This document shows, piece by piece, positions 1 to 13,304 of a stretch of 64,000 bases of DNA. The notes below the pieces were generated by a model. That model saw only the letters and a program-made list of their open reading frames with translations, did not search any database and had not been told where the DNA came from. Within the stretch, counting starts at the first letter, position 1. The number at the start of each line of letters is the position of its first letter. Origin of the DNA: Smittia aterrima (lineage: Eukaryota; Arthropoda; Insecta; Diptera; Chironomidae); contig CP093829.1 of assembly GCA_033063855.1 (NCBI GenBank), forward strand, positions 15,717,537-15,781,536. The letters run 5' to 3'. The position numbers and the translations under genes were made by a program.

Positions 1-2
1 GA

Positions 3-134
3 AGGGTTATCATCTCTCGATCTGCTGCCCTGAATTCGTTGATTCGGAATGTGCATGTAAATTTATATTTCCGGAAAGCTTTGAAGCTCTTAAAGCTTTT
101 CGACCCAGACGATCCCTTAGGTGTTAACATTTAA
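3..134 (+). CDS. Possible C-terminal end of an unrecognised gene (partial)
   Basis: Reading frame 3 is open from the window edge to a TAA at 132-134. The end of the peptide is rich in Lys, Leu and Phe and finishes FDPDDPLGVNI, which looks like a real protein terminus. Frame 2 is also open for almost the same length (stop 125-127), so the frame choice rests only on composition. I do not recognise the protein. The start lies outside the window. An equally good reading is that this is non-coding. Confidence 0.35.
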   Translation, partial: RVIISRSAALNSLIRNVHVNLYFRKALKLLKLFDPDDPLGVNI

Positions 135-1343
135 ATCGCTAATTTATTCTTTTTGAGTCAGATATTTTGCATTTGACTCATAGATTGAAAATCTCATTCT
201 TCGAGTTCTCGAGCTTAGACAAACTCTAACAAACAGCCTATGATCGAACGATCTAAATTGGTTTAAAAAAATACAGCAAACACGTTTAAGCTGCCACAAT
301 CTCCGATTGGTAAATAGATTATACGGGAACGAGTTGCTACACGATAAACGACTTTAGCTTCGAGCAGAACTCAGTTTGCGTGTCATTGAATTTTCTCCTT
401 GAAAGTATTCTTAACTTTATCTGCATAAGTTTATTGTTTCACTAAAATATTCATGAGAGTCTGAGCTGTCACCAGCACAACTGGAATTTTGTTTCGAGTC
501 GATTCGAAAAAATATTTCGCGAAAAAAAAGTCAACCAAGTCTATTGCATTTTTGATCAAGTTTTTCTCGTTTAATGAAAGCAAAAGTATTTGAAATGAAA
601 TTAAGAGTCGCAGGCGCGAGTTTAGTATGCGGACCAGAGGATCGTTTATAAAAATGTTTAAGATTACTTAAAAAGCAATGAAGATTTCGAATCTTCTGTA
701 GCTTCATGCGTCGCTGCAATAAAAACGCTTTCATTCCATTAACGGTAAGACACTAGAGTCGAGAGAAGAAAGCTTCTCCAAAGCAAATAACGCAGTTGCT
801 GCTAATGACTTAATTACCATTGTCTTGGCTAGTTCAGTGCTACTCATTATTCAATATTGACGCAGCATGATCACAGAGAAGCTTCCGAAGTTGACTAGAC
901 TCCGATTAATTCAATGTAAATAAGCATTCGATGGGAATTTTTCCGCCAATTCATAATAATCGTTGAATCTCTTATGTTTTCCAAATTCACGATCAACTGA
1001 TTGTTTATGCAGAGTTTGCGTGCGGCCGTGCTATAAACAAAACATGATGTTTTTAGGTCACTCTATCGACGTCGATGATTATGTAATCGCCGCTTTAAGT
1101 TAATAAACTTCATTGGTTTTCAATTGCGGTGCGCGTTGAGCGCGAGAGAAACGAAAGAGAAAGCCGTTGCACTGACAACCAACAACGAATTCGTTGAAGA
1201 AAAAATGGGCCAGCGATCTTATTTTGATTCAATGTTAACAACCATCTTTCTCTCTTACTTGCTAATCTGCAGTTCACTTTGTAATGATTTTATATTTTAA
1301 TGAGAAGTCTAAATCGGTAACTTCCTTTCAGCTCGAGTAAAAG
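135..1343. other. Intergenic DNA and 5' leader of the chitinase gene
   Basis: No conserved coding sequence was seen. A polypyrimidine acceptor (CTTCCTTTCAG, ending 1331) lies 12 bases before the chitinase ATG, so at least one non-coding 5' exon is expected upstream. A short ORF at 1205-1300 (31 codons) has a hydrophobic middle and could be an upstream ORF in that leader. Confidence 0.5.
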
Positions 1344-4300
1344 ATGCAATCGATACACACACTTGGACTTATAGCGCTTGTCGTATTAAGCTCGCTAATC
1401 GACTCATCGGTATCGGAGCCGAGAGTCGTCTGTTACTATACAAACTGGAGTGTTTACAGACCGGTGAGTCAAGCCTAATGCCCTTGGTCGTGATTATGTA
1501 TTTACATCTTACGCCTTTTCTGTCAATAGGGAACTGCAAAGTTCAACCCGCAGAATATTAATCCATATCTATGCACGCATTTAATCTACGCATTTGGTGG
1601 CTTCACCAAAGACAACCAACTCAAGCCGTTTGACAAATATCAAGACATCGAGCAAGGTTCGACTTAATTTATTCGACGTAAAATATTTGATGTTAAAGGT
1701 TATAATTTATCGACTTCAGGTGGCTACGCCAAGTTCACGGGCTTGAAGACTTACAATAAAGAGTTAAAGACTATGTTGGCGATTGGAGGTAATTTTCTCT
1801 GTCATAATAGCGACTTAAAATAACTTTTTTGTTTTGTGGAAACAGGTTGGAACGAAGGATCGACACGGTTCTCACCTTTAGTTGCTAGCTCCGAAAGAAG
1901 AAGTCAACTTGTCAAAAACGCAATCAAGTTTTTGCGGCAAAACAAGTTTGATGGTTTGGACCTGGATTGGGGTAAGAGTCATTCGTCATTGCATAATCGT
2001 CTTGAGATGGTAAACGATTTGTTTCTTACAGAATATCCGGCGTTCCGTGATGGCGGAAAGGCAAAAGATCGCGAAAACTACGCAAAGTTGGTGCAAGAGC
2101 TTCGCGAAGAGTTTCAACGAGAGCACGACAAAACTGGTCGACCACGCTTGCTATTGACAATGGCCGTGCCAGCAGGTTTCGAATACATCGAGAAAGGCTA
2201 CGACATTCCCAAACTGAACAAGCATCTCGACTGGTTCAATCTTCTCAGCTACGATTATCATTCGGCATACGAGCCATCGGTGAATCATCATGCTCCTCTG
2301 TATCCGATTGAGGAAGAGAACGAATACAGTTACGACACTGATTTAAACATCGTAAGAAATTTTTAAACTTTCACGAAGTTTTTTTATTGCAAGCTTTTTT
2401 GTCTCCAGAACTCAACGATCAACTTTTACGTGAAAGCCGGAGCAGATCGTGAGAAATTAGTTTTGGGAATTCCGACTTATGGTCGATCATACACGCTGTT
2501 TAATGAAGAGTCAAATGAGATGGGAGCTCCCGCTGATGGACCAGGTCAGTAAGAGATTATTGATGTCGATTAACATACTTTCATTGATTTTTCATCGCAG
2601 GTGAACAAGGTGACGCAACGCGTGAAAAGGGCTATTTGGCTTATTATGAAATCTGCCAAAGCTTGACCGAAGAAGACTCCGAATGGACTGTCGTTCAACC
2701 AAACTCAGACGCTCTCGGTCCTTATGCCTACAATGGTAATCAATGGGTCGGCTATGACGACGAAGACATTGTGCGAAAGAAATCAAAGTTTGTCGTTGAG
2801 CAGAATCTTGGTGGAATTATGTTTTGGTCTATTGATAACGATGACTTCAGAGGATTGTGTAATGGCAAAGCGTATCCGTTAATTGAGGCAGCCAAAGAGG
2901 CTTATCTGGACAGTCTTGCGTAAGTTTCGATTGCGTCATCTGATAAACCAATTTGTATTAAAATTTATATATTTCTGTGTGAAATGCAGCAATGGCGTTC
3001 CCACGAGAAACGCTATTGGATCAAGCAAACCCAAGCAAACAAAAGTTTCTACAACTACGAAACGGCCAGAATCGAGCAAATCTAAGAGTTCCGGAAAGTT
3101 CACGACGCCTCCGCCGCCAACGACACCTGTAAGTTTTGATCAAAATTTTAGAAGAGCTTTTTAACAAAATTTTTTTCACAGGATCCTGGCAGTGATTTTA
3201 AATGTGAAGAAGAAGGATTCTACGCTCATCCACGTGATTGCAAGAAATATTTCTGGTGCTTGGAAGCAGCAGGTCTTGGAATCGTTGCACATCAGTTCAC
3301 TTGCCCATCTGGACTTTACTTCAACAAAGCTGCCGACTCATGCGATTACTCGAGAAATGTTCATTGCGCGAAAGCTTCAGATGCAACGACAACTTCAACG
3401 ACAACGACCGAAGAACATTACACTACAACAACGAGAGGTTCGGTCAGCACTCGAGCAAATTCGCTTTACAAAAGTCCAAGCCGCACGACAACTGCAAGAA
3501 CCACAACGGCAACTTACAATGAACCAATTACGGACATTCCCGAACTCGATCAAGAAGATCCTAAAGTTATCAAAGAACTGATTGATTTGATTAAGAAGGT
3601 TGGAGGTGTTGAAGAACTCGAAAGACAATTGAATTTGCAAGAAGATGGAGCTTCAGTTACGATAACTGAGAAGAATTCTCAAGGCTCAACTACGCCCTCG
3701 TCAATCATCAGCAAATCATTATACGACAAAATTAAGAATCGAGCTTCAGTTTTGAACAAAAGACCAAATTTCAATGGAGCTTCACAACCCGAACGAGCTT
3801 TAGAGAAAACAGATTCAAAGGAACAAAAGAGTAAAACAACAACAACCGCTGCTTCTTCAGCAACAGAAGCTTCAGTTGTTCCAAAGAAATACAATTCAGT
3901 CAACCGATTCAGTCGCCCAAGTTCACAAAGCGCTGGCATTGAAAGCCTTCCCGAGTCTGACGCAGTTCTCATTGAAAAACCTCAATACACTTCGATCAGA
4001 CGTAAGCCCGCGGCTAAACCTGCCGTGATTTCTGAAAATGATTACAATGGCGATTCTGAGAACTCACGCGAGGACTCAACAACGGAAAAACCTCAATCGG
4101 AGTCTCAAAAGATATATGCGAGCATTAACAGATCAAGGCGTCCACAAGTTCAGAAAGTTGTCAAAGACAATGACGAATCGATTGAAGATGAAGAAATCAC
4201 GACGACAACAACGACTAAGCCTACATCGAAATATTTGAATCTTAGCCGTAAACGTTCCACAACTGAGGCACCGGAGATTGAACGGTAAACGCACAAATGA

Positions 4301-7300
4301 GTCACACGACTTTGATTACCCTTGACATTTTACTCACGTTTTAGAACCGAACAGGCAGCCGAAACAACGACTACGGCGTTCAGACGTCGCACGCCCGCGT
4401 CAACCCAAAAAACGGTATTGAATCTCAATAATAACAGAAATCAAAATCAATCAGAAAACCAAGACATTAAAGACACAAGTAGAAATACTCAGAAGGAAAC
4501 ATTAACAGGGAACAATTTGAGGGAAGAGTTTGACGAAGAAGCTGATGACGAAGACCTTTTAAATAACATCATTGCCCTTCCCACTGAGTCCGTCACTGAA
4601 AATGTTCCCTACCCTGAAAATATTCTTACCACTCAGCCTCCAGCACCGCCTACAACTCCCCCCAACAGCATTCAGGTAACACAATCTCTAATTCAGACCG
4701 AGTCATTGAACGATATCATTGACGATGCTTCTAATGAGATTGATGGTGATACCACCACAATAATTAATGACTTGTATATCAGTGAGAGTGGCGGCTTATC
4801 TAAACAAAACGAAATCATTAAATCGAATTCACTTGCTCCCCGTCCTTTTTCACGCCCTTTCCTTAATCGCACGAGGGCGCCCATTGTAAATGAATCTACC
4901 TCCACGCAAAGCGAACCAAAAACTTTCCACACCAGATCGCCAATTGTAAATGAATCGACTTTAAGTCAAAGCGAGACAAGCACGAGAAGCTTCCGTACGA
5001 GGGAGCCGATCGTTGAAGAATCTACAAACGAATCCACTACGAGACGCATTCGATCTCGTCCAACACATAAATTCACGACTGAAAGTAATTTAATTGACAA
5101 TGAAATTGAGTCGACTTCGCGTGCCTCATACACTTATCGTCCCGGTTATAGGGGAACAGCTCGTTTCAGAACTTCGACTGTAAAATCGGGTCAGTATGAT
5201 CGACTTCAAGAAGATTTGAAGTTGAGCAATTTCCAGCCTGTTGAAAATAATCGATTGAGAGCTTTGAACTTGGAGAAATTGGAAACGAGATCAGAAACTT
5301 CGCCAGCGCCAGAAGTTACGAGACGACGATTGACTCCAAAAGCGAGAGCTTCTACAACCACAACTGAAACTTCAGTTGAGCAGAAAGAAACTCAATCAAC
5401 TAGACGACGATTGATGACAAGAGCCAGATTTGGCTCGACAACTAAAGAAGCTATAGTTGAGGTTGATGAAGAAACAACGACAGAACAGAGAATTGTAGAA
5501 GCCAAAAACTATTTCAACCTCGCCGAAGGCGAACGACCGGAGCGAATTCGATTCGAGCTCGCTGTCGGAAGAAAAATTGACTTCGGTGCGATTTCATCAG
5601 CAAAAACCAAAAGTAAAACTTCAGATTCATCGAAGGTCAAAGTTGTAACAGGTCCACTTGATAAATCGCCACTTGTTTCAGGTCGAGATTATAGACAAGG
5701 ACATGTTGAAGAAATTCCTTTAGGGAATTTCCCGACAACTGAATCGGTGACGATTCAAAGCTTTTCTGATAAACTTGAATTGAGTGAGATTCCTTTGAAC
5801 ATTGCCGACATTGAAAGCTTTGTTGCTGACGAGGATTTGAAAACTGAATCGCCTCTTGATGAGACAACGAAGAAGCAACGTTTGAGGCCAAGCATTAAAG
5901 GATTTGCAAAACGAACTCAAAGTCAAGAACAAGAGGAAGAAGAAATCACGACACAAGAGGCGGAAGATGAGACGACGACTCCTCGCGCCACAAGACTGCG
6001 TCCGAGTATAATCGGCTTTGCCCAAAAAAGAACGTCAACTCAAGCGCCATCCTCATCAACGACAACAACAACAGAAGAAACGTTAGTTGAAAGCTCGTCA
6101 AGTCGATCAAGATTAGCAATCGGTAAAACTCGTTTTCCAGCAAGAGGTAAGATTGAAACTGTAAAATCCGCTGATGAAGTTTCAGTAAACGAGGAATCGA
6201 CATCGCGACGAACTCGGCCTTCTGCTTTCCAAAACCGTTTATCACAAAGGACAAGGACAACTGAAAGCAGCGTTAACGAGAGTGAAGTCGTAGAAGAAAA
6301 TCCAGTTGTGAATGAAGAGTCTACGTCTGGACGAACTCGTCCATTAGCTTTCCAGAACAGATTTTCTCAAAAATCAAAGACAACTGAAAGCAGCGTTGTT
6401 GTTGACGAGAGTAAAGCAGAAGAACAAAATGCAGTTGTGAATGAAGATTCTACATCTGGACGAACTCGTCCATTAGCTTTCCAGAACAGATTCTCTCAAA
6501 GATCAAAGACAACTGAAAAAAGCTTGGACGTTGATGAGAATGTCAGCATCCGATCTCGTCCAATGGAATTCAAAACACGTTTGGTGACGAAATCTGAAAA
6601 AGATATCATCGTCGAGCCTGAAGATGAAACTGTAACAACACGAGCGCGTGCATCTATTTTGAGAAGTCGTTTCACAACGAAATCATCGGCTCGCGACAGC
6701 CAAGCATTGAATTCAAATAACGAAGATAAAAGCTTTATTAGCAGTCGACGTCCAACAGCATTTAGAGCAAACAGTAACAGAGTCATAGATGAACCAAAGA
6801 TTAAAAATGAAAAACCCGATGATTCCAACACTGAAGAAAGCACAACGAGTCGTGTTCGTTTCCGACCGAATCAAGGAAAATTCTTAAAACGAGTGAAAGC
6901 TGAAGACATTAAAGTTGAAGACGTCAATGATCTGATAACCGAAAGTCCTTTGGATGAAACAACGTTAAACTTTTTCAATCTTCTATCGGAGAGCGCAGGC
7001 AGTCGATTTGCTGCTGCTTCATCAAACAGCGTAGAAGACTTTGAAAGTTATAATTTGGTCACAGCTTTGCCCGACAAAATGGGAGATGATGACTTCACAG
7101 CAAATTCAAATCGCGAAAAGGAAAGTGGCGAAGAAGAAGAAGACGATGAAACGACTTTGAACTCACTTATCGACGCGACCTCGACGACTTTTCGTTCGGT
7201 TGTGATTCGCAAGCGCCCGGTTAAAAAAATCGATGTTGCTACAAGGCAAACTATAACTGAAGCTATTGATGAAGAAACTTCTAAAAACACTGAAGCTGAG

Positions 7301-10174
7301 GCCGAAAATAATTCTGAAAAAAATAATTTACAGACAGAATCGAAAGATGTCGAGGCTGCAGGCGATGACGACGATGATGAGGCGACGACACAGGAATTCG
7401 ACACGACTTCTGAAGCTCCTGCCGCTGTTGTGAACTCCCGGCCAACTCCAGAAATTCTGACAAGAGTCCGAATCACGACAGAAGCGACTGAGGAAAATTC
7501 GCAAGACGCTCCTGAAGTTTTCACAAAGCCCACCACGACGAGACAACGAATTGTGTTCACTCGACCACAGAAGATTCAAAGTACTAATGAGAGCGAGAAT
7601 CTTGAGAAGCACGAAGAAAATTCTGAGACCGCAGACGACGACGAAGCTTCAAAGCAAATAGTCGGAACGGTAAACAAAGCGACTTTAAGAACACGTCCAA
7701 CAAGACGAGTTGTAACGAAAGCTCGTGTCACGACAGAGAGTCAAGATGAAGAATTGCAAGAAATTCCGCAAATTTCTTCTTCACCCAGAACTACGAGAAA
7801 GAGAATCGTCTTCACACGCCCGAGACAAAACGCTCAAACTACAGAAGAAGTTGAAAACCTTGATGAAGAGAATCCGATTGAGGAAAGCTCACAAGATGCT
7901 TCTCCGTCGCCAAGAACAACAAGAAAGCGGATTTCATTCACTCGCACAAGGCCAAGCCCTTCAACTACTGAAGATGCCGAAAATCTTGATGAAAATCCAA
8001 TTGAATCAAATGATGAAGATGTACCGGAAATTTCTTCATCTCCAAGAACGACAAGAAAGCGAATTTCATTTACTCGTTCTAGGCCAAGTCCCTCAACTAC
8101 CGATGAAGCTGAAAATCTCGACGAAAATCCAATTGAATCAAACGACGAAAACTCTCAGGATACACCAGAAATCGCTTCTTCACCGAGAACTACAAGAAAG
8201 CGAATTGTTTTCACTCGACCCCGTCCGAACGCTCCAGCGACAAATGAAAATGATGAAAATTTAGAGAAAACTGTAGAAAATCCTGTTGAATCTAATGATG
8301 AAGAAACACTAGAAGTTATCCCATCGCCCAGGACGACGAGAAAGCGAATCTCGTTCACTCGACCAAAGCCAAGCACGCAAGGCTCTGAAGAATATGAAAA
8401 TGATGAAAATCGATTGAGTGAAACTTCGGAAAATTCAAATGTAAACGGAGTTGAAGAAACTAGCGCAAAGCCAAATGACTTCGCTTCAAGAAGAAAAGTC
8501 AAAGTTTTCAAAACTAGACCATCAACTGAGAGATCAATTCAAGCAGCCGAAGAACCAATTAATTCAAAGGTCTTCACTACAAGAACACGTGTCTTCAAGC
8601 GACCAGTACTTGAATCGGTAGATCAAAAACAAGACGGCGGTGATTTCGAATTGAATACTGATGATGAATCAGTAACTCCTCGAGCAAATTCACGTTTCGG
8701 AAACGACCGGCAAAGAAAGATTTTGAAAATCAAGAAACTTATTGCTGATGACAATGATGAAACATCGCAACCTGAACTCGACGCCTCGACTGCTGCACCT
8801 AAAAAACGACTTTACAAAGTTTTACGAACAAAGACACCAAAGCTTCTCGTCGATCGGCCTTTAATCGACGACAGCTCGCTCATTAAAACCGACGATCAAA
8901 GCCAAGACTTGGATAATGAAAATAATTTCCATGAAAACGACCAAAGATTCGATAACGAGGAGAACGAGAACGCCGATGACTCATCCGGCGATTCATCAGT
9001 GAAACCAATTTTAAGATTCCCAACAAGACCAAGCAGCGTCAACAAAATCGTTACTATCAAGCGTCGCCCTGCTTTCAACCTCAACAGTGCAAAAACTTCA
9101 ACGATTCACCCTGCATCAGCCAAATTTGGAAAGAATCCATCGCCAACGAAATCTAGACAAGTTACAATCAAAAGAAAGTTCAAGCCAACATCTTCCAGCG
9201 GCAGCGAATCCACAACTGATGACATTGAACCAGAAAAGAGAATCGCACTCGGCGAGAGAAACAAAAAGATTTTCTCGAAGGGCTATCGCAAATCACTTTC
9301 AACCACTCAGGCACCCAACATAACACCACTCACAGACACTGATACAACAGAACCCGAAGATGTTGTGGACACAACCGATATTTCTCTTGATAATAATGAT
9401 GAAAATATTTTGCAGAAGGACACATCGGCTAAGCCACGATTCTCGTTAAGTCGCTTCACGACCACGACCATTCGACCTACGACACTACATCACGTTTTCG
9501 CGATCGATATCGAGGAGGACGAAACTGCCTCCAAGACAAACAAGACAACGATCAAAGAGAACAATGCAGATGAAGTTATTAAGAAACTACAAAAACTTAT
9601 CGAAATTAACAGAATCGTTGAAGTTTATTCGAAAGAAGAGAAACACAAAGTTTTAAAGAACAAAAAGTTGAAGTCGATTAAACAATCTGATTTGACGGTT
9701 GAACGACCGCCATCAGTTGATAAGTTTGGTGAAATTAGTAGAGAAACGATCATCAAACTCGTTAAGCGTAACGAGACAGTGTCGACGACCGAACAGCCAG
9801 CGGTAAATCAAACTCGATCGCCCAAGAACGTCGTCTTTGCTGAAACAGTTTTCAGCGAACTTGAGTCATCAACGATTAGTCTCGAAGGACTTTTCGATCG
9901 CGAAAAGAAATCGAATGACAATGAAGAGAAAACAACAACCGAAGCTGCTGATTTGAAAGTCAGTTCATCATCGCATGTCAGAGCTCCTGTTCCCCTTCTC
10001 CGTCCCGAGTCGAATGAGACAAATCCAATTATTATTTCCCTGAAGTCTTTAGATAAAGTCATTCTTCAAAAAGTTCCAGTAGCTCTTTTCGAGCAAGGAC
10101 GTGTTAAAGTGAAAGAGGAAGCGACAACAACTGAGACTCCTGAAGAAGAGACTACTTTAGTCGATGACAATTAA
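1344..10174 (+). CDS. Cht6: Group VI chitinase (Cht6-like), GH18 + CBM14 + giant charged tail
   Basis: Secreted chitinase that hydrolyses chitin in cuticle matrix. Coding exons: 1344-1463, 1530-1656, 1720-1788, 1846-1971, 2032-2351, 2409-2544, 2601-2919, 2990-3128, 3182-4284, 4345-10174. The sum is 8,289 nt (2,762 aa) with phase kept at every junction. Residues about 1-25 form a signal peptide. The GH18 domain follows: the catalytic motif GLDLDWEYP is completed across the 1972-2031 intron, and YDYHSAYEP and MFWSIDNDDF are present, so the enzyme should be active. A six-Cys CBM14 domain is at 3200-3385. The rest is Thr/Glu/Arg-rich, low complexity and presumably disordered. Known Cht6 proteins share one GH18 domain, CBM14 and a very long tail. 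The last exon is 5.8 kb without an intron; long antisense ORFs in it are composition shadows. A longer isoform probably uses the exons at 11105-11974. Confidence 0.88.
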
Positions 10175-11104
10175 TTTAATTTTTCTGGTGAATCGAAAGT
10201 TTCATCTTCATCTTCATTCCTTTCAAAAAGGCTCCCTCGTGTCATTCTCTATTTCAATTTCTTTCTTTTGTATATAAACTGTTGACTCAATCAGCGAAGT
10301 TGAATCGCGAAATTTAATACTCAGTCGATTATTTAATAGATAATGTTTGAAAGTTTTGTTTAGATAATGCCATATTTCCTAGAATATAAGCTTAGATGTT
10401 AAGACGAAGAAACATTCTCCAAGCCTGAAAATACTCGAAAGCGTTTTAAGTACTCAATACAGACTCGAGATTGATTTTCGATGCATTTGAACTTTGAAAC
10501 AAAACAGAACCCAACCCGTCACGTTTTAATCTGTACATAATAAGATTGTCCCGAAAGTATTACTAACAGTTTATGTAAAGTTATTGTTAGTGCCGAGCGC
10601 CATGAGTGTGTAAAATAGTTTATGAATGCGATGCTTTGACTGCGACAATCGACAACGCATCGACTTATTATTTATCATTTTTTGACTTTAGATTGCACGA
10701 TTTCCTCCAAAACACTTTCCTCAAATTCAAAACACAGATCAAACAACATTAAGGTCATGTGTCGATTAAAATTAAACGTCGTTTTGTAGCGTGAACACAA
10801 ATTTTTTGGTAAAGGTACAAATAAAGTTGTGCAAGCATACAAATCACTACACGAACTTCACAGAATTGGTTTTATGTGTCGACAATGTCGACTCGACATT
10901 CACACTTTTGTGTTTCAGAACTGACTCGCTTTTTGGACCCATTGAAAGCTTATTAACGCTTTATGTTGAATGTACAGAGGAACAAGCAAGCACTTTATTA
11001 TGGCACTTAAGACCGCACGTATGCAAACATATCATTCACCAACTGCTGCACGTTGAACATCAATTTCCTTGTCGGCAAATTTAACATTTTTATTGAATTG
11101 CTAG
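10175..11104 (+). other. 3'UTR of the short Cht6 isoform / intron of the long isoform
   Basis: No conserved coding sequence was seen. A poly(A) signal AATAAA at 10820-10825 could end the transcript that stops at 10174. The acceptor TTGAATTGCTAG at 11093-11104 precedes an in-phase exon, so the same stretch would be intronic in a longer transcript. I could not fix the donor. The best phase-0 candidate is GCG|GTAAAT at 9803 inside the giant exon. Confidence 0.5.
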
Positions 11105-11974
11105 GTGGATCGACCAGCTCCCTTTTTCCAGAAACGAAACAATACTCGAGTCGTTGTAAGAAATCGTACTACGTTCCCTCGATCACCGACCCGAACGACT
11201 CAATTAACATCGACTGTAGTATCCACTGAAGCAACCAAAACTTCGAGAAAAACTGTTAGAAGAAAAATTTCTAGGAATCCAACGAGGACAACGGAAGCAT
11301 CAACTACGACAAAAGTTGAAAGAACAACGAGAGCTCCTACAACTACAACGACGAGAAAAGTTATTACAACGACTGAGATTCCATTAGCAATTCAACAAGA
11401 TTACGGAAAATTCAGCGACGAGTTTAGCGATGACATCGCAAGCGTTTTACCAGCATTAACTTCAGCGCAACCAAGAAGGCCGGCGCGAATCGAATCAACC
11501 ACGCGTGCTTTAGTATTAGTTCAACAACCAAATCAATTTTTTGAATTTGAGCCGAAGGAACAACGTAAGCAAAGTTTGTTTAATGAACTTCTTGAACAGC
11601 AATACAAGATCAAGGGCATCGATATAAGTAGCGAAGAAAGATACGAGGACGAAAAGTTGATTGGAGTTTTAGGTTCACAGGTTTGCATTTTATAAAATTC
11701 TTGCTCGCGTTAAAATCAACTAATCTTTCGTCAACAGGTCAAAGTTGTTCTCCATTCACTCGGCAATGATCCTACAAGCGTTGAATGTCTCGACGTCGGC
11801 AATTTCCCGCACCCAACAGATTGCGCAAAATACATTCAATGCTCTCGTGTCCGTGGTCAATTTCATGGATATATCTTCGATTGTGGACCTGGTTTGAGCT
11901 TCCAAGTCGGTGGAACTTGCAACATCTCTAAGTTTGGATGTACACGAAACAACGTCAGATTGATGTTGACTTAA
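11105..11974 (+). CDS. Cht6: Alternative 3' exons of Cht6 with a second chitin-binding domain
   Basis: Two exons, 11105-11680 and 11738-11974 (stop TAA 11972-11974), join in phase 0. The first continues the Thr/Arg-rich tail (TTTRK and RTTRA motifs). The second encodes a six-Cys CBM14-type domain (C-L-DVGNFPHPTDC, KYIQC, FDCGPGLSF, GTC, GC) close to the C-terminus. No initiator Met or signal peptide precedes it, and its composition continues that of the upstream tail. I therefore read it as the end of a long Cht6 isoform rather than a separate gene. A poly(A) signal follows at 12031-12036. The linking donor is not certain. Confidence 0.7.
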
Positions 11975-13304
11975 TTTTTGAGACTCAAGTAGAATTTATT
12001 AAACGTAGTTTTGAGACTTGACAATATTTAAATAAAAGCCATTACTCTCAACTTCTTGTTAGAAAAATTAAAATAAAATGTCCTCAAAATATAATTTTCA
12101 AGTTTAGTTTTCACTTTTCTTTGGTTTGCGCTTTCTTTTGAGGAACAATGTTCGTTAACTAAACATTTTAAGTTTTAGCCTTTCACGAGGAAACCGAAAA
12201 GATTTTTTTAATGACTCATTCGAATTCGAAAAAAAAACTACTAAGATCTTTTAAACGTTGATGATCGCGCTTATTAAGGACCTGTCAATTTCATAACTCT
12301 AAGTTCAATTGGAATTTTTGTATTAGAGCAAATATTTTTGAATGGTATGATTTCTCACTTTTTTTCACGCTTCGAGAGTTTCTACCCATATAACTTCAAA
12401 TCAAATTATGTTAGGAAGATAAATTATATCTTACGAAAAAGCTTGATCGTTGCACGTAATGGTCATATTTTTTTTAATCGTTTAGTTTTATTAATTAAAG
12501 CACAATTTGATGAAATGTGACAGCAAGTTTTCGTCTTAAGAATGGTACAGCAAAAACTTTGAATGCTACAGTGCTCAGTGGTAACTTGGTACAGTTTTGA
12601 ATTTCTATTTTGCTAGTTACGTATTATAAAAAATTGATTTCGCGAAGAAATTAATTTTTAAGAAAAGCTGGCTAGATATTACCAGCACACTGCGAAAATA
12701 AGATGTAAACAATAATTGATTTTAGGTAAGAATTTGAAAAGAGTATAAAAATAGCCGCTTATACAGCCTATGGACCAGTGCAATCTCCATTGTGGCTTTC
12801 TTGATGTTTGGACGTATGTCCTTATACCGGCGTAGGTTTGTCGGCCTACAATGTATATTAAAACCAATCTCATTTTGTCAGAAAGGTTCGAAATATCAAG
12901 TCAATTCGACAGTTCTTTCCATTCCGAGAAACGAGCTCTTGAACCACTTCCAGCGACTGTTGCTGTAATTTGAAATTTGCAGTTTCAATTTCCACAGCTT
13001 CCTGTGGATATCGCTCAAAGGTAAATTCCAAATCGACGAAGTAAGCGAATTTAGTGTACATCTCCGTTAGTTATCTGAAACTTCTCTGAATTCACAAACT
13101 ATCATACATCTTGATAAATTTGTGACCTGTATCTATATATGTAGTTAGGACAAATAACTTCATTCTACAACCAAGAAGAAAAGCAGCTCAATGCATGAAT
13201 ATCCAATGCTTGGAAGTCTTTCTGGAATTTGAAGAAATTTTTTAAAAGCTAGGTTTTAAAGCTAGGACGAAAGTCAAAGACGTAGTACAATCAAAACAAG
13301 AGCT
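11975..13304. other. Gene-poor AT-rich DNA
   Basis: Apart from the two AATAAA signals at its start I see no gene, RNA or mobile-element signature. Short ORFs here have no recognisable composition. Confidence 0.5.
12031..12036 (+). terminator. Poly(A) signal AATAAA of the long Cht6 transcript
   Basis: It lies 57 bases after the stop codon at 11974. A second AATAAA is at 12072-12077. Confidence 0.6.

Noticed and set aside
6496..8511. Long antisense ORFs under the giant chitinase exon
   Set aside because: They are rich in Ser/Val/Phe, the reverse-complement shadow of Glu/Thr/Arg codons, and lack starts, signals or homology.
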